Origin: Meconema thalassinum | Taxonomy: Eukaryota; Arthropoda; Insecta; Orthoptera; Tettigoniidae | Length of the DNA: 64,000 nucleotides | Assembly (NCBI GenBank): GCA_946902985.2 | Contig: OX336393.1 | Span: forward strand, 50,894,765 to 50,958,764 | Direction: 5' to 3' | In this document: piece after piece, positions 44,237 through 56,001 of the stretch | How the letters are laid out: every line of letters starts with the position of its first letter | Position numbering within the stretch: the stretch's first letter is position 1 | Made by a program: the position numbers and the translations under genes | The notes under the pieces: model-generated | What the model was told of the DNA's origin: nothing | What the model saw: the letters and a program-made list of their open reading frames with translations, nothing else | The model's database searches: none

Positions 44237-44890
44237 TATACGAATGCAGTCGAAAGAAATCAGAAACCACTAAGGATGTTGAATTGGCAGGTGAAAAGCT
44301 AAAGGAAGTACGTGGCTCCTGTTATTTAGGTAGCAAAGTAACCAGTGATGGACGAAGTAAAGAGGATATAAATAGTAGGATAGCTAAGGCAAAGAAAGCA
44401 TTTCTACGGAAAAGGAATAAGTTTACATCGAATATAGGTGTAGGTATTAGAAAGTCATATTTGAGAGCCTTTGTCTGGAGCGTGGTGCTCTATGGAAGTG
44501 AAACTTGGACTATTGGTGCAGCAGAAAAGAGGAGAATTAAAGCGTTCGAAATGTGGTCTTACAGGAGAATGATGGAAGATCAGATGGGTAGATAGGGTTT
44601 CGAATGAAGAGTTATTTGGACGATTGGGAGACGAGAGATATTTCTGGCGACTGCTAATGAAGAGAAGAGATAGGTTAGTAGGACACATACTTAGACACCC
44701 AGGAATAGCAAGCTTAGTTATGGAGGGAAGGGTTGAGGACAAGAACTGTAGGGGTAGACCAAGGTTAGAATATGTTAAACAGATTGCCTCGGATGTAGGG
44801 AGTAGAGATGAAGCGATTAGCTCAGGACATGGAAGCGTGGAGCGCTGCATCAAACCAGTCGATATACGGAAGAGTCAAACACCACAACAC
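44237..44890 (+). pseudogene. LINE fragment (RTE-like), 3' piece of the split copy
   Basis: Continues the copy at 39560-39681: YECSRKKSETTKD, CYLGSKVTSDGRSKED, FVWSVVLYGSETWT, then after a frameshift near 44580 FWRLLMKRRDRLVGH and DKNCRGRPRLEYVKQ, with an end related to GACTCAAACAACAA at 44870-44890. Confidence 0.87.
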
Positions 44891-45774
44891 GAGAGTTCCT
44901 ACTCAGAATTTGATGTTCAAGAACAGCATTTTGCAGGATATTTGAAAAATCACTGTCTTCAATTTAACATTTAAAACCAGAATATTCGAAATGATTTGTA
45001 ACCACATAATAAAACACAAATTATTATCGTTTGAATTATACTAAACTGTAAAATTCGTCTTTTTTATTTTATTTCTTTCTTAGTTCTTTTTTTCTTATGT
45101 TAAATTTACTTTTGTTGATTTATGGAAAAGAAAAACGATTCAATTGAGAACGCATTCTAACAAACAACTGACTAGTTTCACTGTCAGGCACAATATTTCA
45201 AGCAGCTGTTGTGGTCCGAGGATAGCATTCTACACCACCACTAGAGGGTCCAGTGGATCACTGGTCTCCTGACTCCAAGACAATGAGTTCACTTACCGGC
45301 TGTGAGAGGGCAGGAAAATGCACGCCACTACAAATCATATCGGGTGAAAACAAGACTAACATCAACCAGAGGCCACCTAATAGAGTTCCAGTTTGTTTGC
45401 CAGGTGGCAGTGCCTAAATAACCCCAGCTCAAAAGGTCTACGTAGAACAGGTAGTCGAAACTATGCTACTTCTTGGTCCACGTGAAATAACGTCCTCATG
45501 ATTTGGTCTGATTTCTTGATTATTCTTTTTCCAGTAATTCTTCATCCTTTCACTGTCTTCTTCCCGTCTGCGGACTGAATTAGCTGTGATTAGTGAAGTA
45601 GCCTGGTAGGAAGAGGAAGAAGAATTCCGGTGACTATCAGAGCAAAAACAAACAACTTTGGTATGTCTTCTAGTGGGGACGGTGCATGGACTGTTTTATG
45701 AGCGGTATAGTGAACGGCTTGTCGTAGGAGTAAGGGTTCAAAGATGAAATAATTATTACAACTCCGAGAGTTTG
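44891..45774. other. No recognisable gene
   Basis: Nothing recognised on either strand. Confidence 0.4.
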
Positions 45775-46305
45775 ATTGGTTGGTTCCTCAGTTTAGGGGC
45801 TGCGACAACGCGGTCATGTAGCCCCGTGTAATTTGGGTGAGTGTAGAATCTGTCTGATAACCGGTGTTAATTGTGATGACTGTATTAGTGTGTGTTATCT
45901 GTAATTCAGGCAAGGACAGCCGACGATCAATTTGAAGTAGTTCCTACTTATGCTACCAAATGCCACCTTCAACGAGACCTAGCTGAGAACTTGGCCACTA
46001 GATGCCACCGCAATTGGCACCTGGCGTCGAACGATGGAACTTAATAGAGCGTTAATCAAATCTAACCTACAAATGCGTTGATATAATCTAACCTACAAAT
46101 TTAGCTTCACACAATTGTAGTTAATGGAAGGTTCTTTTATATTGTGCCCGAACTACATAGGCCCACCGGCTTTACTTCCTCTCCGAAGGAAGGCATACTG
46201 AGGGGTTTTTAACGCTCTTAAAAATCCTATGACTTCAGCCGGGTTTGAACCCACGATCTTGTGTATAGAAGCTCAGTATGCCACCAAATACGCCACCGAA
46301 GCCAC
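45775..46305 (-). mobile_element. SINE-A, complete copy
   Basis: Uninterrupted minus-strand copy: tail GGTTCCTCAGTTTAGGGGCTGC at the left, head CGCCACCGAAGCC near 46292-46304, B-box-like GGGTTTGAACCC near 46239-46250. About 25 bp around 46070-46095 are duplicated (AATCTAACCTACAAAT). Confidence 0.88.
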
Positions 46306-47025
46306 CCTCGAGAGATTGTGACAAAATAATTTAGCCGAGTCGTGATCTTCTGTTTGGCAACACTGTATCTGATACTTGAGAATACTCGTAGCCGCCCAAC
46401 TTTGGGGTTCGAACTTCTTAAACTATGCGATAAACACACGGTGATCGGTGCAGATGACGTGAGAGGAGGGAATTCCGAAGCTGAGAGCGCTCAAAAATCT
46501 GAGCTTCGAATCCCAGTGTATTCTTCTGGAAGTGCTTTGTCAGCGTCTTTTCCAATCCCGGGCCTTGATAATTAGTGTTACTCGCACAACTACAGTCATC
46601 AGAATTGCACAAGCTTTCAGTCAAGTTTAATACACAACCTAGTATTGGGAACTGTTTACCATGATATCCTTGGCCCCTATTTTGTTCATAAAGGAAAATA
46701 GGCTAATAACTGTTTGTTATTCCGTATATCCTTGACCTTCAGACTATCTTCCCTCGAGTTGCTGTATTTTTACGTGACCCTCAATCGTCCATTATAGATT
46801 CTGTGTACATAATAGCTAAGTTTTACAGCCGTACCAATAAACACTTCTAAAAACTGAAGACTAGGCCAAAAAATCCTCCAGAGGGAGCGAAGATCCTTCG
46901 TCAAATATTGCTCTCAGGAAATATGAATGGATCACAGAGACTATTCTTAGATTTCGAGGCCCAAAATGGGGACACACAGCTTTGATCCCCCCACTCTCAA
47001 ACACATAATTCACTTCAAAGAAAAT
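46306..47025. other. Mostly unannotated; isolated family H 3' end at 46672-46706
   Basis: CCCCTATTTTGTTCATAAAG then GAAAATAGGCTAATAA is a lone family H 3' hairpin. No other feature recognised. Confidence 0.55.
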
Positions 47026-47380
47026 GCGCCGCCGTGTGTGGTCTATTGGTAGTGGGTTTGATTCCCAGCTCGGCTACAGAGGATCTTCGTCCTGGTTTGA
47101 GGTAAAATAAGAAGATATGTTAACATCCTCCAAGAGCTCACAACTAGAGGGACCGGGGTTGGCGACCATGGGACTCTAGCTGAGTCCCACATTACTTCCA
47201 ATTACTTGTGCCAAGATCCTATCTCTCTTATCCACCTCCCTTGGTTGACGTCCCTTTGACATTTCGATGGTATTATGGTGTCTTTCGTTTTCTCGCCTTC
47301 ATTGGCCCTTGTCTCCTCTTTAGTTAAGGCTACGTCTAGCCGAAGAACTTTAACTCATATTTCATTGCTTATTTCCAGTT
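47026..47380 (+). mobile_element. Possible tRNA-derived SINE (E), partial
   Basis: GTGTGTGGTCTATTGGTAGTGG followed at once by GGTTTGATTCCCAGCTCGGC resembles an A box and a B box with the middle of the tRNA deleted. The ~280-bp body has no second copy here to confirm it. Confidence 0.4.
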
Positions 47381-48317
47381 CAGAACTGGGTGGCTCCATT
47401 GCAAACGTTGCAAGCAGTTATCCTCAGTTTAATTTTTAACACATTCTTTTGTAATATTCTGGGGCAAGAAAAATGACTAACAAGACACCTAGAACTTTCC
47501 TCTGTTTCAGCCGATAACCTTTTAGGCCACTAACTTTTGAGTCGTGTGTCAAAATGTTAGTTAAATTGTGTTTTCTTGTAACCTATTTTCGTTAATCCGT
47601 TATAGGCTAATATGTGCTCAAGTACTCTGCAGTTATCGGTTTTTATTTTCATGGAACTCAAAATATAAGCGTCGTATATATATTCTCCACGAACCGCAAT
47701 AAAGAGACTTATTCTCTGAAGTAATGTACATGCAGTATTTAAAGTCATTGTGAAATTAAGTCCACTCCATCTTAGCAATAATATACACGGGTAAAAACAC
47801 ACCACAAAGAGAACCAGAGGAGAGATATAGTACTTAAGTTGCGCACAAAATAAACCACAAAGCCGACTCTGGGGCTGGCAGAATATTCCTTAATTAGCGG
47901 CGATGTAGAGATTTTGAATACACACGAAAACCACAACTGCTTGTTAGTGGTACTGAGGGCCAACAGAGCCGGATTCCAACGTCATTTCAAGACCAAGATG
48001 TTTTCAAAGGTAATGAAATGATTGTAAATGTTTAACTTATCGTTTTAGATTCTTCTCTTTAAGATTTTGTTTTGAATTTCAATTTCTCAAAAAGAGACTT
48101 GCTTTGACAGAATGCTAGATCAATCGTTCTTATTACTTTATGATAGAACTAACCATTTCTACATAAAATGTCCTTCAATCGGTCAATATGCATAGAGGAC
48201 CTCAATTATTGATAATAGGCTCTACTCAGTTACCAGAAGATACACTTACAAATTGCACATTATTTGTTTATTTCGGGTATGGCATGTTTCGTTCGTCACG
48301 CCAGCATCTTCAGGTCC
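47381..48317. other. Unannotated; motif relic at 48287-48313
   Basis: No gene recognised. On the minus strand CTGAAGA (48307-48313) and GAAAC (48286-48290) occur in hammerhead order, but stem II does not pair well. Confidence 0.4.
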
Positions 48318-48448
48318 ATAACAGATAACACACTAATACAGTCATCTCAATTAACACTGGTTATCAGACAGATTCTTCACCCACCCAAAGTACACGGTGC
48401 TACATGACCGCGTTGTCGCTGCCCCTAAACTGAGGAACTAACCAACCA
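48318..48448 (+). mobile_element. SINE-A 3' fragment
   Basis: CATAACAGATAACACACTAA to CCCCTAAACTGAGGAACTAACC matches the last ~130 bp of SINE-A at 62290-62410. The head is missing. Confidence 0.85.
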
Positions 48449-49127
48449 GACTTATACAAGGTGTCTGGAAACTTTCTAAATACTTAGTTTCAGAACTTGG
48501 AAATTTTCCGATGGAATGCGTGTTTTGATTTCCGTTGTTCGCGTAACGATGTTTATGTTCGACCATACTGAAATAGAAAACTGCATCCTAATGAGGCTCA
48601 TTATAGTTCAAGTTTCATTATGATACAGGTTCTCCACCAATCAGAGGTCAAGTTTTCATTACGATACAGCTGTTTGACCAATTAGGTAAGGATAGCATCG
48701 TACTTGCGCTGACTTCCACGGCCTCCTATTTTAAATTTTACAGCGTGGCTAGTGTCATAGTGTGGTATTCGGGGAGGCCATGGTCAAATACAAGGAATTC
48801 TCTGCGTTCCATGCGCTCTGTTCAGTAAATGAAACTGACGGAATCTCGACAGATATTTATTATTATTTATGTTCGAACATAAAATAAAGTTATAATTACC
48901 ATCGAACATAAACAGTCGTTTGCAAATCGCCTATAATGGTAATTAAGACACTCGTATGGAAATTATAAAACTTGCTTTGCTCGTTTTATAAACATACTCT
49001 TAAAATTCGTAGACATTAACCATTATGAAGATGGTATAGCTATTATCGGTGTTGACTGAATGTTAATCCATAATTATAAGAACCGCCTGGTCAAACAGTA
49101 GAAGGTAGTTTACAAATTAAAAAAGAC
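48449..49127. other. No recognisable gene
   Basis: Contains a local duplication (GTTCAAGTTTCATTATGATACAG / GTCAAGTTTTCATTACGATACAG, 48605-48670). Nothing else recognised. Confidence 0.45.
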
Positions 49128-49437
49128 ACTGATAGTCAGTCTGAAAGACTGGACTTTATGTCATTTTAAATGCTAGCAGCCGAGTACCAAGAAGGCAGTG
49201 CGAGAACAGAGTTTCAAGATTCTATTTTGTTTCTTCACTGCCTACTTGATTGTTCTCACACTGCCTTCTTGAAACTCTGTTCTCGTACTGTCTTCTTGGT
49301 ACTCGGCTGCTACATCGTACTATGACGTCACACACTTCAGTGCATTTTAAGTACATTTCGTTCCGTCACCGTAACGTAACGTCAGACCCCAGCGTAACGA
49401 CGAAGTCGACAAGATCATTTAAAATGGTAATATAAGC
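49128..49437 (-). mobile_element. Family M copy D with a strong internal hairpin
   Basis: Inverted relative to copies A-C: begins AGTCAGTCTGAAAGACT and ends GACGAAGTCGACAAGATCATTT. Its interior is dominated by the inverted repeat listed next. Confidence 0.7.
49175..49311. repeat. 44-bp inverted repeat (hairpin)
   Basis: AGCAGCCGAGTACCAAGAAG... (49175-49218) pairs with ...CTTCTTGGTACTCGGCTGCT (49268-49311) with about two mismatches around a 49-base loop that again contains the phrases CTTCACTGCC and TTGTTCTCACACTGCC. Confidence 0.92.
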
Positions 49438-49535
49438 ACATTGACACAAAAAGGAATAATAAAAGCATATAATGCATTATATCACTCTTTGAGCTTGGCT
49501 TGAAGCATTATCCCGTGACATTCAACAACATCCTA

Positions 49536-50334
49536 TAAGGTGCGTTCAAAAAGTAACGAGCTAGAGGCATAATTACAGAAACCAGTACCTGTATGTTAGA
49601 AGTATTGGCCCTGGCTGTTGAGGCACTTGTCCCACTGTGACACGAGGCGGTGTGTGGCTGCCTCATAAAATTCCCTGGACTGCGATGTGAACTAGTTCCG
49701 CACGTACGTCCGAGGTGAATCGTTGGCCCGCAGAGCCCTTTTCAGGGGACCAACCAGGTCGTAATCACAGGCTGGCTGTATGGAGGGTGGCCGAGAACCT
49801 CCCATTTGAATTTCTGCAGGAGTGCCGCGACTGTGTTGGCCATATGAGGTCGGCGGCTATGGCGTTCACTGTCACTCGGCGGTCCTGGGTAATGAGTGCA
49901 TCAACCAGCTGGACGTTGTCATCGGAAATGCAGGGGGGTGCCACAGACCGTGCATCATCGGCTAACGACACCGGTCCTTCCCTGAAGCGCTTGTGCCACG
50001 CCTTGACCCTTGCAAGGGACATGCAGTGTTCGCCGTACACTTGTGACATTCGGCGATGCATGTCCGTTCCCCTACTCCTTCCGCTGTCAGAAACCGAACA
50101 ACACCTCTTTGCTCTTCGGTTGACGACTCCATGTCACTGTTTGTAATGCGACTGGCAGCGTTGGACGATTGATGCTGCTCGCTTTGTATCGTCACGTGAC
50201 GTGCACGCGTGCCCTCTAGCGACGGGCTGTGACCTTCCACGCTGTGACCTTCGTTACACTCGCCACGATTAGCCGATGTCTTCACCGATTTGCGCTTTCC
50301 AGCCTCCGGCTCGTTACTTTAAGAACGCACCTTA
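49536..50334 (-). mobile_element. Deleted mariner, second copy
   Basis: TAAGGTGCGTTCAAAAAG at 49536 and CTTTAAGAACGCACCTTA ending at 50334, flanked by TA. Same family as 15243-16076, but both natural ends are kept. On the minus strand the N-terminal half of the transposase (EEQRGVVRFL, frameshifted, then WHKRFREGPVSL, DDNVQLVDALITQDRRVTV) joins directly to the C-terminal end (EFYEAATHRL, QWDKC, QGQYF, stop, 49600-49690). The catalytic core is deleted. Confidence 0.87.
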
Positions 50335-50569
50335 TACATGCGTACAATATGTTTAATTCAAGGTTAATTGATTTGTTTGTATTATTCCTTTAAATTCCTG
50401 TAAGGATATTCATTTTCTTTTTGGTTCTTTGTTGATATAATTGTCTTAGATTTTCTCGCGCTGATGATGTTATAAATGTAATAACGACACATGTACCTTC
50501 TAGTGTTTGACAAGGCGGATATTATAATTGAATCGGTCGGAGCTGAAAAGCATTAAGTCAAAAAAGGTT
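50335..50569 (+). other. Repeat scrap with a hammerhead-like motif at 50461-50497
   Basis: CTGATGA (50461-50467), T, GTTAT/ATAAC hairpin, then GACAC where a hammerhead needs GAAAC, then ATGTACC. The flanks match 30150-30260. A decayed member of the same repeat. Confidence 0.5.
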
Positions 50570-50955
50570 GTTGTTTAAGTCTTCAGTCTTTTGACTGGTT
50601 TGATTCAGCTCTCCATGCCTCCCTGTCCTGAGCTAATCGTTTCATCTCTACATAGCTACCACACCCTACATCCGAGGCAATCTCCCTACAGTTCTTGTCC
50701 TCAACCCTTCCTTCCATAACTAAGCTTGCTATTCCTGGGTGTCTTAGTAGGTGTCCTACTAACCTATCTCTTCTCTTCATTAGCAATCGCCAGAAATATC
50801 TCTCCTCTTCCACTCGTCTTAATACCTCTTCGTTTGTAACCCTATCTACCCATCTGATCTTCATCATTCTCATGTAACACCACATTTCAAATGCTTCAAT
50901 TCTCCTCTTTTCTGCTGCACTAATAGTCCAAGTTTCACGTCCATAGAGCGCCACG
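50570..50955 (-). pseudogene. LINE fragment (RTE-like), 3' piece of a split copy
   Basis: Minus-strand frame from the 3' terminus to ALYGRETWT. It is close to the intact LINE but lacks about ten codons between DKNCR and EIASDVGC. Cut by the element at 50956-53850 inside the codons for ALYG; continues at 53851. Confidence 0.88.
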
Positions 50956-53850
50956 TGGGTAGATTATTGGCTGAGGAATAACCTAACCACCAAGGGAAGA
51001 TGATAAAGAAAAGGAGGTGGGCTTCGGACAGGAGAGAGAAATAGGAGGAGAGTCCCACAAAAATTATAAATTTAACTTTAAATGCACTCAAAGGCGGTTG
51101 CCACTGCAAATCCGCTTTCTGATACCTAAAGTGGGTAAGGACCTGGTCGAAGCTGACGGAAAACGCAGCTAGGACTTGGGTGGTTTGCAAGAGAATGGCT
51201 TTAGTGTATTCCCTCTCAAGCATGCATATGCCTACTATGGGGAAGGGTGATGGTCTGGCAAGACAGAGAGTAATAGGCCTATTGTATGTCTGTTTAAAGG
51301 AGTTCGTTTTTGGACCAAAAATTCGAGGAATGCCAATAATTGGAATTGATTTTGATATTTCCAGTTTTCGAAGTTGTAGAGTTACTACAAAGCGACCAAG
51401 CGTTTCCAAGAAGTATGGTAATAAAGGAATTATACGTTTGGGAATAATTTTGGTGAGTACACCAATAGTTGCATTTGGAAATAGCTAAGCTTCTACCCAG
51501 CAAAGAGCCGACTAAAAGTTTAGGCAAAGAAAAACACTTGTCTTTTGGAAAACCAACCATAAGTTTTTGGAGAGGATCTCCACAAGCAGGAAGCTGGCCT
51601 AGCGAGCTGTACTTGCCTTACTGGCCAGTTAGAATTAGCTATTAAAGCTAAGAGAGACTTTACCACGATCACCACTAAGAGTTCTTGCTCAAATGCAACG
51701 AGTGGTGAAAACCCTATCACGAGATTTATTTGCATTAACGAGGGCATGAACCTAGGAAGAGTCAGGGAAGACAGGATCTTGCCTAACCGTTGTATTAGAG
51801 AAATGATGAGTCAAAAAGGAAAGTTTGAATGTATTTAACAATGCAAAAAAGTCTAATAAATTTGACAAGTATATAGTTTCAATTTTTGTTAACAATTTGG
51901 GGTCGCTGACCTCCTAACATTTAAAGTTTGCTCCAGGCAATTAACAATTCTTTAGGTTTCAAACCTTTATATGTACTAAAATCTTTGTAAGATTTAAAAA
52001 AGACAAATGAAGGGATTAAAGTTTAGACATTAAATCGAGTACAAGGAATGTACTTTAAGAAATTTCAAGTACCTATCTTAGAAAAAGTTACAACATCGAG
52101 AATAACAAAAAAAGAAAGCAGGTAGAATGGAAGAGAAGTTCCTATAACTTCTTATATTTACGCTGAATTACTTTTATAATGGTTATACAAATTAGGACAG
52201 GTCACTTACTGAGAAACCTGAAGAGAAAGTCAAAAGGAAGGTTCTAGACTTCCTATGGTTAAATAGGAATCACGAGACAAATAGGGCAAGTTTCCCTTTC
52301 GTGAGACCTAGAAATAACTCACTAATGAGTTGAAAGAATTGTATTCCCTAATTAGAAGGGAGAAACAATGTAAGTTTAAAACGTGTGCTAGACACGTATT
52401 TATGCAGAAGTTAATTAATGTTATATAAGAAAAAGGGGAGGGCACTTCTATAGAGTGACACCTCATTGAAAAAAGACTTAAAGTAATAACTTTATTATTA
52501 TGGTTTGTTAGTAAAGGGTTTAGGAAAGATCAATTGGGATTGAGGATAAATGTTCATGGCCTTATTTATGGTAATCGGACGATCGCGACGTGGTAGAAAT
52601 GTTGAACAAGCACTATTTTTCACTATAGACTGTTGGATGGATGAAAAATTCACTGTAGTAACACAAAAGTTTATGGCAAAGAAAGTTATTGCAATTGTGA
52701 AAAAAAAAACTGGTTGCACTAGGTAGGCGAGAGTCTATTGCTTGAGAAAGTTATAGATTGTCATTAAGTACACCAGAGAAAATCCAAACGGAGGAAGAAA
52801 AGTTAGCTATTGAGCGTTAAATAATAAGGAAGATCCTTTAGTTTGAGAAAATATTCACACATATGAGTGGAAAATACATGACGTCGTGACTGGTAGATTC
52901 TGGAGGGTTCCAGAGCAATCTTGACAAAAGAATGGGGCCAAAGTTATTCCAGCGGTGGAACGAGCAAAATATTTTATAGACAGCGGGTATTCGATAATAT
53001 CCCACGTTGTGAGAAGATTTCTCATTTAATTAGCTTAAGAAAAGCTACTTTCTATTAAGGTTGGCTTAGACAGCCAAAAGCCCAATATTGTAAATCCCGC
53101 GATGGATGATATTTCCCCGAAATATGGTAATCTCACACTGCCTATAAAATGATAGTTAAAAGCATGTAGAATTAAAACCGATGAAGATGAGGTTAAAACC
53201 TGAAGTCTGTACTTATCTTTGCTGCATGGCGAAGGTGAAGTTCCCTTTGACGATTAAAGTTCCCTTTGACGATTAAAGTACCAACATGGCGTTGAATCTA
53301 AAGAATGCCTCTTTAGTTCAGGAGGCTGGCTCTAGTTGAGCCTTGACTGAGTCGACGGTCGACGTACAAGTGAGACCCACTCAGCGAAACGCCGAGGGAC
53401 CAGGAAAGGGAAAAGAGTGGGGGTAGGAGACAAAAGGAATACATATAAGCATAACCAACATAAGAAAATTAAATGTTTTTCTTGATGAATGGTCTTCAAA
53501 GAGTTGATAGCAGACGATACTAGCGCAGCATGGTGAATGAAAAATTAGACGAAGTTCTCTTGTTCACAGAGATCATAGCTGGCGATGGTGACGAGATCTG
53601 GTGGCGAGATGGAAAAGGAAGTCCTCTTGTACAGGGAAGAATTGAGGAACTTCACAGATTCGCTGCTAGATGACGCTAGGTGAGTCGTGGAAGATATATA
53701 TCTAGAACAGACTCGCAAATGACATAAGAGACATGACCACCAAAGAGAAACTAGGAGATCACTGTTGGTGTTTGAGAAAAAGGAAGAAATGAACAAGCAA
53801 AGAGTATTAAAAATATACTCTATCATACCGTGTATTCCAAGAATACACCA
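50956..53850. mobile_element. 2.9-kb TG...CA element with 5-bp TSD, unclassified
   Basis: CCACG at 50951-50955 and again at 53851-53855 brackets a segment starting TGGGTAGATTATTGG and ending AATACACCA. TG...CA ends and a 5-bp duplication are LTR-like; no internal direct repeat is visible, so a solo LTR or a badly deleted retroelement is likely. Purine-rich on the plus strand, with small imperfect duplications (CCCTTTGACGATTAAAGT twice at 53242-53279). No recognised ORF; the 102-codon frame at 51180 and the 179-codon minus frame at 50870 match nothing I know. Confidence 0.7.
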
Positions 53851-54769
53851 CCACGCTCCAAACAAAGGCTTTCAAAAATGACTTTCTAATATCTAAATCT
53901 ATATTCGATGTCAACAGATTCCTTTTTTGTTGAAATGCTTTCCTTGCCTGAGCCAACCTACTTTGTATATCCTCTTTGCTTCGTCCATCACTGGTTATTT
54001 TGCTTTCTAAGTAACAGAAGTCTCCTACTTCCTTCAGCTTTTCACCTGCCAATATGATGTCCGTAGAGGTTTCAGATTTATTTCGGCTGCATTCCAGTAT
54101 TTTTGTTTTACATTTATTAATTTTCATCATGTATTCTTTCCGTAAGACGGAGTCCATACCGTTCAAATACTCATTCAAATCCTCAGGCGTGTCGGCCAAG
54201 ATGACGATGTCATCAGCAAATCTCAGAGTTGAAATTATTTCTCCTTGAATCTTCACTCCCACTTTAAATGTTTCTCCAATTTCCTTCATTGCTTGTTCAA
54301 TGTAAAGATTGAAAAGTATGGGTGATAAGTTGCAGCCTTGCCTTACACCTTTCTGAATACCAGCTTCTCTCTCATGTCCTTCATCTCGAATGACTGCTGT
54401 CTGGTTTCTGTACATATTGTATATCACCCTCATATCCCTGTATTTTATTCCAATAGATTTCAAAATGTCAAACAATTTAGTCCAATGAACGTTATCAAAA
54501 GCCTTTTCTAAGTCTACAAATGCCATGAACGTTCTCTTATCTTTCCTTATTCTACCTTCCAAATCAGCCTAAGACTTAGTACAGCTTCCCTTGTTCCTTC
54601 ATTTCACCTGAAACCAAACTGGTCTTCACCCAACTCCGATTCTATCTGGCTTTCCGTCCTCTTGTAAATTATTCTAGACAGGATCTTTGAAGCATGAGTA
54701 ATCAAGCTGATTGTACGGTAATCTTCACATCTGTCAGCTCCCACTTTCTTTGGTATAGGGAGGTAAGTT
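53851..54769 (-). pseudogene. LINE fragment (RTE-like), RT part of the split copy
   Basis: Minus strand: FVDLEKAFDNVHWTKLFD, GVRQGCNLSPILFNLY, RFADDIVILADTPEDL and a C-terminal part up to FVWSVV, where the 2.9-kb insertion begins. A one-base deletion near 54562 breaks the upstream frame; homology continues to about 54769 (equivalent of PIPKKVGA). The catalytic FADD is kept. Closely related to the intact LINE. Confidence 0.9.
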
Positions 54770-55480
54770 TTTTTTTAAATTAGTATTCTGAAGCATTGAC
54801 CCAAGGACCTTGGAGCGGCATAAGAAAGAATTAAGTCAGCCTTCTGTTTAAGCCAGAAACCACTGTTACATGCAGTGCGATCAGAGGAGACTTGCTGCCT
54901 TTCAGCGCCGTATTCCGTACTTAATGTTGGCTGGACTGCAAGATTCCCTCGTGTAAAAGTGCTATTGTAAATTACATTTCTATATGGCATAGGTGGTTTT
55001 TATGTTTCAAATCCATTTTAAAATAAATTATCATGTGAAATATTCATTCTGGATGGCTTTATGTCGCACTAAATTGACCATGGAGCTGAAAGGCATTAAG
55101 TTACGTTTCCAAAATTGATTTGAAAAAAATGTTTATTAAATTAAAATTGCTTCACAACATAGATGACTAATATAGTGTGTTTGTAAAGTTCTGTTCTGTC
55201 AAGGACGTTTTATCTGTCTCCTAAAAAGTAGTAAAAGCTGACTTAATACTGTTCAGCTCCGGCCGATTCAATTTTAGATTAACATACTCGTGTCTTAATT
55301 TTTGGCATTATAATAAGGCTTGTTTCATGATGTACTATTCCTTGTAGTGATGGGAATTGGGACCGTCAAATATTTCTGTTTAATAAAGAGTCCGCGCAAT
55401 GCAGGTTTTACTGCATATGTTATTCTCCTTCTTCTTTTTCCTTCTTTACGGCCAACTAAATCCCACGTCATGTTAACTGT
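54770..55480. other. No recognisable gene
   Basis: Starts at the truncated 5' end of the LINE fragment with a T-rich run; nothing recognised. Confidence 0.4.
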
Positions 55481-55489
55481 TTCTTCTTC

Positions 55490-56001
55490 ATTTTAATCTT
55501 GGCCCAGTACTCTTTCATTCGCAATCGATGTTGCACCTTTCTCTCTGTCGTCCACGCCTTCCCGGTTTTTAACTTCGGCTTAAGTGGAAAACTCCGATGT
55601 TTTTGAAGTTTTTACCTAAGTGGGCCACGCTCCTGGATATCTTCACGTGTAATCCCAGTCTCCAACAGATCTTTCTCTACTTCACTGAACCAGGCCCCCT
55701 TAGTATTTTTCTCAGTTGGATAGCCGTGTTGATTTCATTCGGGTTACATGTCCATAAAAAGAAATCCTCCTTTTCCTCATCACGTCAGTTATTTTCTCTA
55801 CGTGTGTGTACAACTCTTGGTTGTGGCGTCTTCGGAACTCGTCATGTTCTTTGACTGGACCCAGGATTGTCCTCAATATCTTCCTTTCCTTGGTCCCCAG
55901 TGTTTCCATTATGCCTTTTCTATTCGTGGAGAGACATTCCGCTGCATACAAAGCTTCTGGCCGGATAACTGTGCAGTAGTGCTTCAGTTTTGTATTCAGG
56001 G
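55490..56001 (-). pseudogene. Different LINE, C-terminal RT fragment
   Basis: Minus-strand frame with KLKHYCTVIRPEALYAAE, KERKILRTILGPVK, RHNQELYTHVEKI and RRISFYGHVTRM, the thumb and tail region of a non-LTR reverse transcriptase different from the two main LINEs here. Homology continues, frameshifted, to about 55490. It is cut on the right by the hAT element and resumes at 59340. Confidence 0.8.

Noticed and set aside
53545..53865. 106-codon minus ORF with hydrophobic stretches at the edge of the 2.9-kb insertion
   Set aside because: No recognised domain, and it runs across the insertion junction into LINE sequence, so it is a chance frame.
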